Positions 44,399-55,524 of a stretch of 64,000 nucleotides of DNA are shown one piece after another. The stretch is taken from assembly GCA_020796225.1 (NCBI GenBank), contig CM036756.1, positions 53,405,616 through 53,469,615 of the forward strand, given 5' to 3'. This DNA is from Arion vulgaris (Eukaryota; Mollusca; Gastropoda; Stylommatophora; Arionidae). The first letter of the stretch is position 1. Each line of letters opens with the position of its first letter. The position numbers and the translations under genes are program-made. A model generated the notes under the pieces. It was not told where the DNA came from. It saw only the letters and a program-made list of their open reading frames with translations, and did not search any database.

Positions 44399-44563
44399 CA
44401 GTCCGAACATGTTGCAACCTTTCGTAAGTCGACGTTTCTCATTGTGCATTTCTACAACTTTATATCGCATTTCATCTTCCCACTCAGCGTTTTCGACACA
44501 GAAGTGTTCACTTACTATCATCATTAGCAGCAGCAACAAGAACCGCGGCTTCATAAGTTCCAT
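44399..44563 (-). CDS. CAP-family gene, first coding exon (exon a): signal peptide and CAP start
   Basis: The ATG at 44563 opens 55 codons (165 nt, phase 0) to a candidate donor gtcagt (44398-44393). The start has a typical signal peptide: a short basic n-region (MKPR), then hydrophobic FLLLLLMMIVS, with likely cleavage near the following Cys-Val-Glu-Asn-Ala. Next comes YKVVEMHNEKRR, which holds the first His of the CAP tetrad, and CNMFGL. Joined in phase 0 to the exon at 41019 it continues as a CAP domain (x-N-M-x-x-L + T-Y-D-L-E-L-E), which supports this donor over an earlier gtaagt inside the signal peptide codons. The promoter was not identified. Confidence 0.78.
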
Positions 44564-44639
44564 TGTCAGGTTGCAGCTGTTTAAAAAAGATATATATTAA
44601 TCCTTGGTGAACAAGCAAAAAACCTCGCAACGAAACTGC

Positions 44640-45000
44640 GGATATATTGGCAAAAGCAGGCAGCAGGCTACCACAGACAGACACCAGTAGGACATATAAT
44701 AATTATGCATACCACCGACTACGCAGGGAAGAACAGATTGTCATTTTTCCTCTACAAACATGGCACAATAGGCTAAGGTACCATCTGTTTAACAAGTACA
44801 AAATAGGCCCCTCTGACATATGCATATGTGGCACCAGCAAGATGACAGAGACACATATACTGCAAGAATGTCCAACATACACGGAACAGAGAGAAAACAC
44901 ATGGTCAATCCCCATATCACTCCAAGACAAGCTATACAGAGTTATACATGGACTCCGGTTGACAAGTAACTACTTTAAAAGTATACAAATCGATGTCTGA
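44640..45000 (+). mobile_element. LINE RNase H C-terminal fragment (family A-like)
   Basis: The plus strand begins D-I-L-A-K-A-G-S-R-L-P-Q-T-D and continues EEQIVIFPLQTWHNRLRYHL, C-I-C-G-T-S-K-M-T-E-T-H-I-L-Q-E-C and T-W-S-I-P-I-S-L-Q-D-K-L-Y, ending with TGA near 45000. It is open for 117 codons and is the C-terminal Cys/His region of the LINE. Confidence 0.78.
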
Positions 45001-45859
45001 AAACGTTGGAAGAAGAAAGAGATTGCAACCGAAACATATGCTGTGTGGTTCTAATATTCAGAATAATAGCCAGAGTACAACGTTTATCTGCTTTGTGGTA
45101 TCATGCCTACACAGTTTGAAAACTAAGGGTTGAAATCAGAGTCAAGCAAAGAGTGTGTCTCAATTGTATAGTCCACATTTGTGAAAGCATCCTTCAAGAC
45201 TAACTCTGTCACGAAAACAGCACTGAGATGGACTGCACTGAGTGTGAGCAAAAACGGACAGGACCCTAACACAACCAGGAAGAGAACAATATAACGAGAA
45301 CTGAAAGAATTATGCAAAGCTGCTACACAGTACAGAGACGGTCAAGAAAAGAAAAGAATGGTGTGCTTTTGTTGCTGTTCTAAGTGCCAAGATCTTCACA
45401 GGATAAAGAGAGATGGTGTCTTCTCTATACAATTTGAAACCAAGGTTTGAAATCAAAGGCAATCAAAAAGTATGTCTTAATTGTATAGTCTACATTTGTG
45501 AAAGCATCCTTCAAGCCATTGACCTTCTGGGTAGTTTCTTGTTTGTTTGGTCCGTAGGTACTCATAAGCAAAGGCATAAGCCTCTGGGCACAAAGTTTGA
45601 ACACGTAATCAGGCACTACTCACTTTCAAATATTGCTTTTTAATGGAACAGTTGAGGGTGGAAAAAGAAGATATTGACAAGAAAATATTGGATTGGCAAC
45701 ATCAAGAGCTGGTCAGGTCACGACTTCTCCACACTTGTCGGAAAAATAGAAGATAGAGAACTATGGATGTTTTTGTGCTAATATCTCGTCCTCAACACAA
45801 TTAAAACCCTTACTATTTATGAATATTAATATTATTATTATTATTCATCAAATAGATTG
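45001..45859. other. Unrecognised region with a ~100-bp direct duplication
   Basis: 45119-45215 and 45430-45525 share gggttgaaatcag/ggtttgaaatcaa, ttgtatagtccacatttgtg and aaagcatccttcaag. No protein recognised; the duplication may belong to an unnamed interspersed repeat. Confidence 0.6.
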
Positions 45860-47215
45860 TCCTGAGTAGAACTTTGCCACCCCAACAGTCCTTCGGAATT
45901 TCTCTCTCTCATAGGCCAGTTGCCCCACCTCTGCAGCCGTCTTGTTCAAACCATCAGTTACATCCTGAATCCACCTTGTCCGTTATCTTCCTCTTCTTCT
46001 CTTTGCCGGTATGCCTCCTTCCATGATGGTCTTCTCCAACCTTTCGTGTCTTTTTATATGTCCAAAACGCTTTAATTTTCTCATTCTTATTTGAAGTATA
46101 TCAGTCAGTTTTTATATGTCCAAAACGCTTTAATTTTCTCATTCTTATTTGAAGTATATCAGTCAGTTTTTATATGTCCAAAACGCTTTAATTTTCTCAT
46201 TCTTATTTGAAGTATATCAGTCAGTTTTTATATGTCCAAAACGCTTTAATTTTCTCATTCTTATTTGTAGTATATCAGCCAGTTTTTATATGTCCAAAAC
46301 GCTTTAATTTTCTCATTCTTATTTGTAGTATATCAGTCAGTTTTTATATGTCCAAAACGCTTTAATTTTCTCATTCTTATTTGTAGTATATCAGCCAGTT
46401 TTTATATGTCCAAAACGCTTTAATTCTCTCATTCTTATTTGAAGTATATCAGTCAGTTTTTATATGTCCAAAACGCTTTAATTTTCTCATTCTTATTTGA
46501 AGTATATCAGTCAGTTTTTATATGTCCAAAACGCTTTAATTTTCTCATTCTTATTTGAAGTATATCAGTCAGTTTTTATATGTCCAAAACGCTTCAATTT
46601 TCTCATTCTTATTTGTAGTATATCAGCCAGTTTTTATATGTCCAAAACGCTTTAATTTTCTCATTCTTATTTGTAGTATATCAGCCAGTTTTTATATGTC
46701 CAAAACGCTTCAATTTTCTCATTCTTATTTGTAGTATCAGCCAGTTTTTCTTTGATTTCGAGTTCTTTACAGATAGATTTATTTGTTTTCGTTTCTGTCC
46801 ATGGTATATGGAGGACTCTTCTATAACACTTATATTCAAAACCACATATATGTTTTTCTACTGTTTTGTTAAATGCCCATGTTTCACAGCCATATGCTGC
46901 TACTGGGAATATGCATACTCTTAGTATTCTGATCTATTTTCCCCATCAGTTCCATCCCATACTGTTTTTAGCTGTTTTGTAAGGCCATGTGTGTTCTTCT
47001 TTTAATTTCCTTCATCTCTTGTTAGTAGTGAATCAAGATATACAAAACTATTCACATTTTCATTTTTTCTCCACTTATAAAAATATCCTTTGCCATGTTT
47101 GTTTTATCAGTGGTCATTATTTTAGTTTTTGCCACATTAGGATGCAGATTTTGTTTTTGGCTTTTTTCTTGCACTTTCATTATTAATTTCTCAATCCCAT
47201 TTTTGCGATGCTGAC
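45860..47215 (-). mobile_element. RTE-type LINE, RT 3' half and C-terminus (family D), holding a 58-bp array
   Basis: Minus strand: V-A-K-T-K-I-M-T (about 47130), the Y-G-C-E-T-W region (about 46890), T-R-N-Q-R-K-T-G near 46760, then the array (46060-46745), then G-R-R...Q-D-V-T-D-G-L-N-K-T-A-A-E-V and R-E-K-F-R-R-T-V (about 45900). The one-copy relative at 25510-25905 shows the same order without the array. Confidence 0.75.
46060..46745. repeat. 58-bp minisatellite, about 12 copies, within LINE coding sequence
   Basis: Unit: tatatgtccaaaacgcttta, attttctcattcttatttg, then agtatatcagtcagttttt with a/t and t/c variants. The last unit loses two bases and runs into ttctttgatttcgagttctt. The corresponding segment at 25722-25785 is single-copy, which shows the array's LINE origin. 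Confidence 0.92.
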
Positions 47216-47234
47216 AGTTTAGTTTAGTTTAGTC

Positions 47235-47600
47235 GTCGGATCACCATCACTGCACGTCGAACAAATTAGTCCATAAGTGCTCCGATCTCTCCCTCAGTAT
47301 GTCCATCAGCGTGTGGCGACTAACGACACCGGTTCTTTGTTGGTTTACAATTCTTCTTTGTCTGCCAGCATAGCGTTCTTGTCGAGCTACACCACACTTA
47401 ACTTTGAGTTCTTGCAGTCTGGTTAGTGTTGTGGATTCACCGCTATTACGTGAATCATGCACACGCCCTCTCTCTCTTAAGGAATTTATAATATCAGCCT
47501 GGTCCATTACTCGTCCGCTTTGGACAGCAGCCATACCTGCAAGCCTATCCGCACGTTCATTCCCCTTACACCTGCATGCCCTGGCACAAAAATAAAACTG
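47235..47600 (-). mobile_element. LINE family B, C-terminal end
   Basis: Minus strand: KGNERADRLAGMAAVQSG (final RNase H Asp), DQADIINSLRERGR, KCGVARQERYAGRQRR and TLMDILRERSEHLW, ending at about 47247. It is followed by a (TAAAC)n tail (47219-47240). The open frame runs about 110 codons. The family match is the LINE at 59780-61817. Confidence 0.85.
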
Positions 47601-48745
47601 ATCTAAGCTGACAAAGATGTTGACAGTAACACTGTATAGTCAATATATCTTAGTTCAGGTATTTTTCTTCTTATGATTATAAGGGGTTCTTATTGTTCTT
47701 TTCCGCTATCTTCTGTAGCACTTCTCGTGATTTTTTCTATAGAGAAGAAAGCACTACCAATATCTCCATCGGCAAGCGTCAGTTACCTGAAATACCATTA
47801 AATATCTCGCTGATAACCGCTAGAGCGTAGTTGTTAGTGCCCTTTCTTAGCAACTACACAGCTAGAGGTTACAATTTTGTATTGGGACTGAAACTTTCTC
47901 GCGACCTCAATTTGTTCCAAGGTCGACAAAACCTCATTTGTGCAACACACAAACACCAGGACACCTTTTTTAAAATTATTATTTATCGGCCTCTACATGG
48001 AAGTGGGGCATCGGGTGGACCAGCACGTGCGAAAGTAAGCTCCGAATGTCTCATCTTTTCGGAGAGAGCTGTCCAGAGCTTGTTTATTGTGTAAAAGAGT
48101 GAGCCTATCGATTATTTGAAAGTTCCCACCTTCTGGCAGAGATCATACATTGTGCACAGGACCCTACGGTATATTTTCTCAGTATGATGCAAGTCTTCGA
48201 AATGCCGCCCCTTAAATGTTTTTTTCTTTAAAATAACCTTCATTTGTGATGTTGATTTCGCTGCTTATGCCGCCCCCCTTACGGTGCCGCCTAATGCGGT
48301 TACCTCTCTGTATCATATCACAACACGGCCCTGATTGTGCAACTAACTCTGATTTTTGCGAATAGGTCGAAAAGCGATAGGATATCATTTAACGACATGC
48401 TTAGAAAATTTGCAGAGTTCGAATTCTTGTTTCCCTCAAAATGGACAACATGATATACACAGGGAGACCACAGTTACAACTTGCGTCTAGAAAAATCAAA
48501 AGAGTAATTTTTTAAAATGTAAATGACAATATTAAAACATCAACAACTTAGTCAAGATTATTAAGATTTTAAATGCATGTCTGTCAGCAATGATATGTAC
48601 TTGTATCCCTGACATGAATCCAGTTCCTTCACTCGACAGTTCACAAATAGATTAGATAAGCTAAGCATCTGCTTAACACTTAGTCCATATTGCATTTCTT
48701 GATTATATCTCAGGCTTTATTCAAACATGGTGGGAAACGTCATAG
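47601..48745. other. No recognised feature
   Basis: 1.1 kb without an identifiable gene, array or terminal repeat. An open frame at 47831-48094 (plus) has no domain I recognise. Confidence 0.45.
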
Positions 48746-48749
48746 ACAA

Positions 48750-49440
48750 AGAACTTTAAGATGATATTGTCCGCTTACTGTGTCATGCTTTATTGTTCGC
48801 TATAAACAGGAGCAAGAACTTTAAGATGATATTGTCCGCTTACTGTGTCATGCTTTATTGTTCGCTATAAACAGGTGCAAGAACTTTAATATGATATTGT
48901 TCGATAACTGTGTCATGCTTTATTGTTCGCTATAAACAGGTGCAAGAACTTTAAGATGATATTGTTCGCTTACTGTGTCATACTTTATTGTCCGCTTACT
49001 GTGTGATGCTTTATTGTTCGCTTACTGTGGCATGCTTTATTGTCCGCTTACTGTGTCATGCTTTATTGTCCGCTTACTGTGTCATACTTTATTGTCCGCT
49101 TACTGTGTCATGCTTTATTGTCCGCTTACTGTGTCATACTTTATTGTTCGCTTACTGTGGCATACTTTATTGTCCGCTTACTGTGTCATGCTTTATTGTC
49201 CGCTTACTGTGTCATACTTTATTGTTCGCTTACTGTGGCATACTTTATTGTTCGCTTACTGTGGCATACTTTATTGTCCGCTTACTGTGTCATACTTTAT
49301 TGTTCGCTTACTGTGGCATACTTTATTGTTCGCTTACTGTGTCATGCTTTATTGTCCGCTTACTGTGTCATACTTTATTGTTCGCTTACTGTGTCATTCT
49401 TTATTGTCCGCTTACTGTGTCATACTTTATTGTTCGCTAT
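48750..49440. repeat. Compound minisatellite: 75-bp units followed by 26-bp units
   Basis: 48750-48965 has four larger units (agaactttaagatgatattg, tccgcttactgtgtcatgct, ttattgttcgctataaacag). From 48966 the sub-segment tattgtccgcttactgtgtcatgctt alone is repeated about 18 times at 26-bp spacing. The final unit recovers gctataaacag. Three plus-strand frames run through the 26-bp block and are artefacts. Confidence 0.93.
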
Positions 49441-49639
49441 AAACAGAATCAATGAAGAAGAACAAAACAAGACACTCCAGAAGGTTACTTTTTTTAGTTA
49501 ATAACTGTAAAGTCTCTTAGACATCAAGATATTGTAGGCTTAACAGCTAAGCCATATTTATGTAGTATTTACTTTAGACCTGCAAATGAACAATACCCAA
49601 AAAAATCTTAATGTTTTCTACGGCACATGCGACTGTTAA

Positions 49640-50100
49640 TTCTTGCGGCTGTTGCTCCCTTTGACTACACTAAATCAGAATATGCATGGTACTTATCATT
49701 ATTCACTGACTAAGACACAAGAAAGAAAGATTACAACATGTGAAATGAGAAGCTGTCTACGAAAAGCTGTCAATGTTACAAGGAGAGATAGAATGAGAAA
49801 CGAGAATATCAGAAGCATCGTTGGTACTATACCATGCATACCGTACGTCGCGAGAAGCAAAGAATCAAGTGGTTCGGCCATCTAATGAGAATGGAACCAT
49901 ATTTACTACCATCACGTGCCTACAATAATCGACGCTCAGGGCACAGAGCACGAGGCAGGCCAGAAACACGATGGATAGATAACATCACAGAGTCCCTGCA
50001 AAAGCATGGACTGGCAACGCCAAGCGCTACACACCTGACACAAGATGGAAAACTAAATCTCCCAATGACGCTTCCCGGCAAATGTGGTTAAGATAAGATA
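49640..50100 (+). mobile_element. LINE family E, C-terminal end
   Basis: Plus strand: LTKTQERKITTCEMR, RKAVNVTRRDRMRNENIRSI, KWFGHLMRMEPYLLPSRAYN, SGHRARGRPETRWIDNITES and SATHLTQDGKLNLP, ending in a gataagataag tail. It is very close to the copy at 53421-54261, which differs in two frame-breaking changes. Confidence 0.82.
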
Positions 50101-50424
50101 AGAAGACTTATCATTATTAGCATTGAACAGATTAATATGTAAATGTAGCATGTATTATTGCTAATCTACATTCTTGCAGTAGTTATGTCAGAACTACAAA
50201 AATCGAAAAGACAACGTTCCAAAATGCACAAACAGGGTACAAGCACATATCTATCCTTCTGTCCATCTTTTCTGCTTAATTTCTCACTCCTTCCCGTCCT
50301 TCCTTCCTTTCTTTCTTTCTACTTTTCTTTCTTCCTTCCTTTTTTCCTTCCTTCCATTGGTTGGAAATAGCGTATGCATATTCAATGTTTTCTCTTGTAG
50401 CTCCTATTGATAGAGGTCCATTGA
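50101..50424. other. Spacer with (ttcc)n-rich tract
   Basis: A polypyrimidine ttcc/tttc tract at 50290-50362. No gene recognised. Confidence 0.6.
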
Positions 50425-51365
50425 GTTTTCTTTCTAGCGTTGTTTCACTGGGCTAGTTAATTTTACCAGTCTCATATAGCATGCTAGGGGGGAGTTTCCA
50501 GCGTTGTTTCACTGGGTTAGTTCATTTTACCAGTCTCATATAGCATGCTCAGGGGGCTTCCATCGTTGTTTCACTGGGCTAGTTAATTTTACCAGTCTCA
50601 TATAGCATGCTAGGGGGGAGTTTCCAGCGTTGTTTCACTGGGCTAGTTAATTTTACCATTCTCAATATAGCATGTTCGGAGGCGATTCCAGCGTTGTTTC
50701 ACTGGGTTAGTTAATTTTACCAGTCTCATATAGCATGCTCAGGGCTTCCAGTGTTGTTTCACTGGGTTAGTTAATTTACCAGTTTCATATAGCATGCTCG
50801 GGGAGTTTCCAGCGTTGTTTCACTGGGTTAGTTAATTTTACCGGTCTCATATAGCATGCTCGGGGGGAGTTTCCAGTGTTGTTTCACTAGGTTAGTTAAT
50901 TTTACCAGTCTCATATAGCATGCTCAGGGAGTTTCCAGCGTTGTTTCACTGGGTTAGTTAATTTTACCAGTCTCAATATAGCATGTTCGGGGCGATTCCA
51001 GCGTTGTTTCACTGGGTTAGTTAATTTTACCAGTCTCATATAGCATGCTCGGGGGAGTTTCCAGCGTTGTTTCACTGGGTTAGTTAATTTTGCCAGTCTC
51101 ATATAACATGCTCGGGGGTGGGGAGTTTCCAGCGTTATTTCACTGGGTTAGTTAATTTTACCGGTCTCATATAGCATGCTAGGGGGGAGTTTCCAGCGTT
51201 GTTTCACTGGGTTAGTTAATTTTACCAGTCTCATATAGAATGCTCGGGAGTTTCAGCGTTGTTTCACTGGGTTAGTTAATTTTGTCAGTCTCATATAACA
51301 TGCTCGGGAAGGGGAGTTTCCAGCGTTGTTTCACTGGGTTAGTTAATTTTACCAGTCTCAATATA
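50425..51365. repeat. ~62-bp minisatellite, about 15 copies, probably LINE-derived
   Basis: Unit: gttgtttcactgggttagtt, aattttaccagtctcatata, gcatgctcggggagtttccagc, with 57-65 bp length variation in the G-rich part. On the minus strand one frame reads P-S-E-T-T-L-E-T near each unit. This is like the W-P-x-x-T-x-L-x-x-K-L segment that ends family A LINEs, which fits the LINE RNase H fragment lying immediately beside it (51366-51830). Confidence 0.85.
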
Positions 51366-51830
51366 GCATACTGGGGGATTTTTAAATATGTGTTCAGCAG
51401 TTTGGGATGCCTATTTCCATTTACAGATGGCTAAATTGCCAATATTTCATTTTGTCTATAGTGTGTCCTGTTCTGAAGCGCACAATGTCATCTTGTTCTA
51501 ATCTGATCTTACTGTGATAGTTGTCCTGTATTACAGATGATATATACTGCAAAATGACATTGCGCTAGTCACACAGTTCAGACAGTACGGTCTGTAGACA
51601 TGGCAATTTCTTGAACTGAAGTGCTTGAATTGCTGATTTTGCGTCTGTCAAGACTACAACATTGTATGGATCAAGTTTGGTGTTCCAGCAGTTTCTCATT
51701 TGCCACCATGATTGCTGGGATTTTTACATTAGAATTATGACAGAATGCCCCTGTTGGTACTTTAATCGTATGTCACCCATTCAACCCCAACATTCTGTGC
51801 TGACTTGTGGATATGATTGAGAGTCTGGAA
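51366..51830 (-). mobile_element. LINE RNase H fragment (family A-like)
   Basis: Minus strand: L-D-P-Y-N-V-V-V-L-T-D-A-K-S-A-I-Q-A-L (second RNase H Asp, about 51650), E-Q-D-D-I-V-R-F-R-T-G-H (about 51490), and a broken G-I-P-N-C-x-T-H-I segment (about 51400) leading into the array. Confidence 0.65.
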
Positions 51831-51874
51831 CAATAATTTCTCATTATGATATCAGAATCATATTTTAAAACATG

Positions 51875-52115
51875 CAGACTTTCTTCTTTTTCTTCTTCGA
51901 ACGCTCCACATCGATCACTTATTAATCACTCTTTGAGATTTCTATGTCATCTGAGTCTAAGAGCGATTTTACGTTGTACCAGTTATGCGCCTACAAGTAG
52001 GTCAGCACATCCGATTTCTACGCTGCTTTTTATTTACTAAGTTAGCTTCCCTAGCCCCTCCCCACCTCAGTCGCATCTTACGACACGCCTTGTAGGTCAC
52101 AGTGTAACTATTTTT
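51875..52115 (-). mobile_element. SINE-A copy
   Basis: Plus-strand text cttctttttcttcttcgaac, cacttattaatcactctttg, ttatgcgcctacaagtaggt, cacatccgatttctac and cgcatcttacgacacgcctt. It matches 42655-42890 in the same orientation. Confidence 0.8.
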
Positions 52116-52454
52116 TTCTCTTCTTGCGGGCCCTGGAAACACATGGGAGTATAGCCAGATATGAACTTCATCATTACACTTTTAATATCCACGATTCACT
52201 GTCCTGCAACAGGATAATCACTACATAAAACTAATGAAGTCCATTTCTTTCATTCATCATTTGTAATCAGAGAAATATTCGTGTCTTCATCCTGGTTGCT
52301 CTCCAAGCTGTCACGATGTTTCGATTCTGAGGGGATTCCCAGTCTATAATACACAACAACTAAAACCTGCTGAGTGACAAGAGGACCAGCAATTTATGAA
52401 CCAGATGTGCAGTTGCTATTGTTTAGCGTGATGCAAGAGCCTGATTTCATCACT
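52116..52454. other. No recognised feature
   Basis: Single-copy-looking sequence between SINE-A and the 36-bp array. Confidence 0.45.
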
Positions 52455-53420
52455 ATCTAATCTCTTTAATGTTGCGTTTGGGAGATATCATAATTATATG
52501 TTTGATGTTGTGCTTGTAAGATATCATAATTATATGTTTGATGTTGTGTTTGTAAGATATCATAATTATATGTTTGATGTTGTGTTTGTAAGATATCATA
52601 ATTATATGTTTGATGTTGTGCTTGTAAGATATCCTAATTATATGTTTGATGTTGTGCTTGTAAGATATCATAATTATATGTTTGATGTTGTGCTTGGGAG
52701 ATATCATAATTATATGTTTGATGTTGTGCTTGTAAGATATCCTAATGATATGTTTGATGTTGTGCTTGTAAGATATCATAATTATATGTTTGATGTTGTG
52801 CTTGGGAGATATCATAATTATATGTTTGATGTTGTGTTTGTAAAATATCATAATTATATGTTTGATGTTGTGCTTGTAAGATATCATAATTATATGTTTG
52901 AAGTTGTGTTTGTAAGATATCATAATTATATGTTTAATGTTGTGTTTGTAAGATATCATAATTATATGTTTGATGTTGTGCTTGTAAGATATCATAATTA
53001 TATGTTTGATGTTGTGCTTGTAAAATATCATAATTATATGTTTGATGTTGTGTTTGTAAGATATCATAATTATATGTTTGATGTTGTGTTTGTAAGATAT
53101 CACAATTATATGTTTGATGTTGTGTTTGTAAGATATCATAATTATATGTTTGATGTTGTGTTTGTAAGATATCATAATTATATGTTTGATGTTGTGTTTG
53201 TAAGATATCATAATTATATGTTTGATGTTGTGTTTGTAAGATATCACAATTATAATTTTGATGTTGTGTTTGTATGATATTATAATTATATGTTTGATGT
53301 TGTGCTTGTAAGATATCATAATTATATGTTTGATGGTGTGCTTGTAAGATATCATAATTATATGTTTGATGTTGTGTTTGGGAGATATTATAATTATATG
53401 TTTGATGTTGTGTTGGGTGA
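52455..53420. repeat. 36-bp minisatellite, left block, about 27 copies
   Basis: Unit tgttgtgtttgtaagatatc followed by ataattatatgtttga, with tgtg/tgct and gta/ggg variants. The 36-bp period is 12 codons and gives long open frames on both strands (MFDVVLVRYHNY plus, ISYKHNIKHIIM minus), which are artefacts. Confidence 0.95.
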
Positions 53421-54261
53421 ACAGATAACAACCTCGATAACAACAACTAAAATTTAATAAACGAACTACTCTTTGCAGATGATCAGAGTATAATTTTCAA
53501 CAACGAAAACAAACTTCAACAACACATAAATGCCCTGCAAGCCACATGCGAAAAATATGACATGAAAATTAACACCTCCAAAACAGAAGTCATGACAATA
53601 AGCAGGTCAACAGGTCAACTAAATATACACGTGAATAATGTCAAATACAACAGACTCCAGAATTCAAATATCTCGGGAGTATATTCACAGCAGATGGAAA
53701 GATGGACAGAGAAATCGAGACTAGATGCCAGAAGGCAAATGCAGTGACATACCAACTGTCACCACTATTAAAACATCCAAGCATTAACATGGCAGTCAAA
53801 CGACAACTGATAAACTGCATATTTATTCCAACTCTCTGCTATCAGTGCCAAACATGGCCCCTGACTAAGACACAAGAAAAAAAGATTACAACATGTGAAA
53901 TGAGATGTCTACGAAAAGCTGTCAACGTTACAAGGCGAGATAGAGTGAGAAACGAGAATATCAGAAGCATCGTTGGTACTATACCATGCATACAGTACAT
54001 CGAGAAGCAAAGATTCAAGTGGTTCGGCCATTTAATGAGAATGGAACCACATTTACTACCATCACGTGCCTATAATAATCGACACTCAGGGCGCAGAGCA
54101 CGAGGCAGGCCAAGAACAAGATGGATAGATAACATCTCAGAGTCCCTGCGAAAGCATGGACTGACAACGTCAAGCGCAACACACCTGGCACAAGATAGGA
54201 AACTAACTCTCCCACGACGCTTCACGCCAAATGTGGTTAAGATAAGATAAGATAAGATAAG
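53421..54261 (+). mobile_element. LINE family E inserted in the 36-bp array
   Basis: Plus strand: LLFADDQSIIF (FADD motif C, about 53470), CEKYDMKINTSKTEVMTISR, C-I-F-I-P-T-L-C-Y, CEMRCLRKAVNVTRRDR, RFKWFGHLMRMEPHLLP, RARGRPRTRWIDNISESL and SATHLAQDRKLTLPRR, then a (gataa)n tail. It is 5'-truncated just before motif C, as expected of target-primed reverse transcription. The same minisatellite resumes directly after the tail. One frameshift lies near 53690. Confidence 0.88.
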
Positions 54262-55045
54262 ATAAGATGTTGTGTTTGTAAGATATCATAATTATATGTT
54301 TGATGTTGTGCTTGTAAGATATCATAATTATATGTTTGATGTTGTGTTTGTAAGATATCATAATTATATGTTTGATGTTGTGTTTGGGAGATATTATAAT
54401 TATATGTTTGATGTTGTGCTTGTAAGATATCATAATTATATGTTTGATGTTGTGTTTGTAAGATATCATAATTATATGTTTGATGTTGTGCTTGTAAGAT
54501 ATCATAATTATATGTTTGATGTTGTGTTTGTAAGATATCATAATTATATGTTTGATGTTGTGCTTGTAAGATATCATAATTATATGTTTGATGTTGTGCT
54601 TGTAAGATATCCCAATTATATGTTTGATGTTGTGCTTGTAAGATATCCTAATTATATGTTTGATGTTGTGTTTGTAAGATAACATAATTATATGTTTGAT
54701 GTAGTTCTTGTAAGAAATCATAATTATCTGTTTGATGTTGTGCTTGTAAGATAACATAATTATATGTTTGATGTTGTGCTTGTAAGATATCATAATTATC
54801 TGTTTGATGTTGTGTTTGTAAGATAACATAATTATATGTTTGATGTAGTGCTTGTAAGATAACATAATTATATGTTTGATGTTGTGTTTGTAAGATATCA
54901 TAATTATCTGTTTGATGTTGTGTTTGTAAGGTATCATAATTATATGTTTGATGTTGTGTTTGTAAGATATCATAATTATATGTTTAATGTAGTGCTTGTA
55001 AGATATCATAATTATCTGTTTGATGTTGTGTTTGTAAGATAACCT
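54262..55045. repeat. 36-bp minisatellite, right block, about 22 copies
   Basis: Same unit as 52455-53420. Variants gataacataattat and gatgtagtgc accumulate toward the right end. Confidence 0.95.
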
Positions 55046-55089
55046 GGACGATTTTTTGGTTCTGTTTTTTTAATTCTTGCTTAATTTTG

Positions 55090-55400
55090 CAATTGCTGCT
55101 GCACTCTGTAGAAGTTTGCACGCGGAATGGTTGGACATCGTTCGGCGGTCCCATCTCAGGACCCTTGGTTGACTGTACACACCTGGACATGATGGAGTGC
55201 AGGGCAACGAGCGTGTTGACTGGCTTACAAATAATACATCTTCTCAAACTGGCAGAAGTTTGGACTTAGCTTATATCATTAATGCAGTAAGCTCTCAGTT
55301 ATGGGATATGGTCGAGTCTCGATTACGACGATTGCAAGAATTCGGAGTTGAGTCTGAACATGCCAGACAGTGTCGTCTACTTGTTAGAGAGAAAATATAA
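55090..55400 (+). mobile_element. LINE family B, RNase H C-terminal fragment
   Basis: Plus strand: PGHDGVQGNERVDWLTNN (final RNase H Asp, about 55185-55235), SLDLAYIINAV, then E-S-R-L-R-R-L-Q-E-F-G-V and ARQCRLLVREK with a stop at about 55398. There is a frame change near 55260. Confidence 0.75.
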
Positions 55401-55524
55401 AATAAGCAACTTCTCATGGGTACGTGAGCAGGTGAAATCTGGGATGGCTGCTGCAGTGGATGACGGAGCACGCATGGGAAGGTCCAATGTGACATGACAT
55501 CGATCGCAAAACATAACATAAACC

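Noticed and set aside
44510..44520. Splice donor gtaagt inside the signal-peptide codons of CAP exon a
   Set aside because: Using it would remove the conserved H-N-E-K-R-R CAP motif, which is in frame downstream. The later donor joins in phase with exon b.
47831..48094. 87-residue plus-strand open frame as a possible small gene
   Set aside because: No domain, no signal peptide, no splice or promoter evidence; length is within chance for this composition.
52453..55009. Long repetitive open frames on both strands in the 36-bp array
   Set aside because: Unit is 12 codons; both strands are open by construction. No start context, domain or non-repeat extension.
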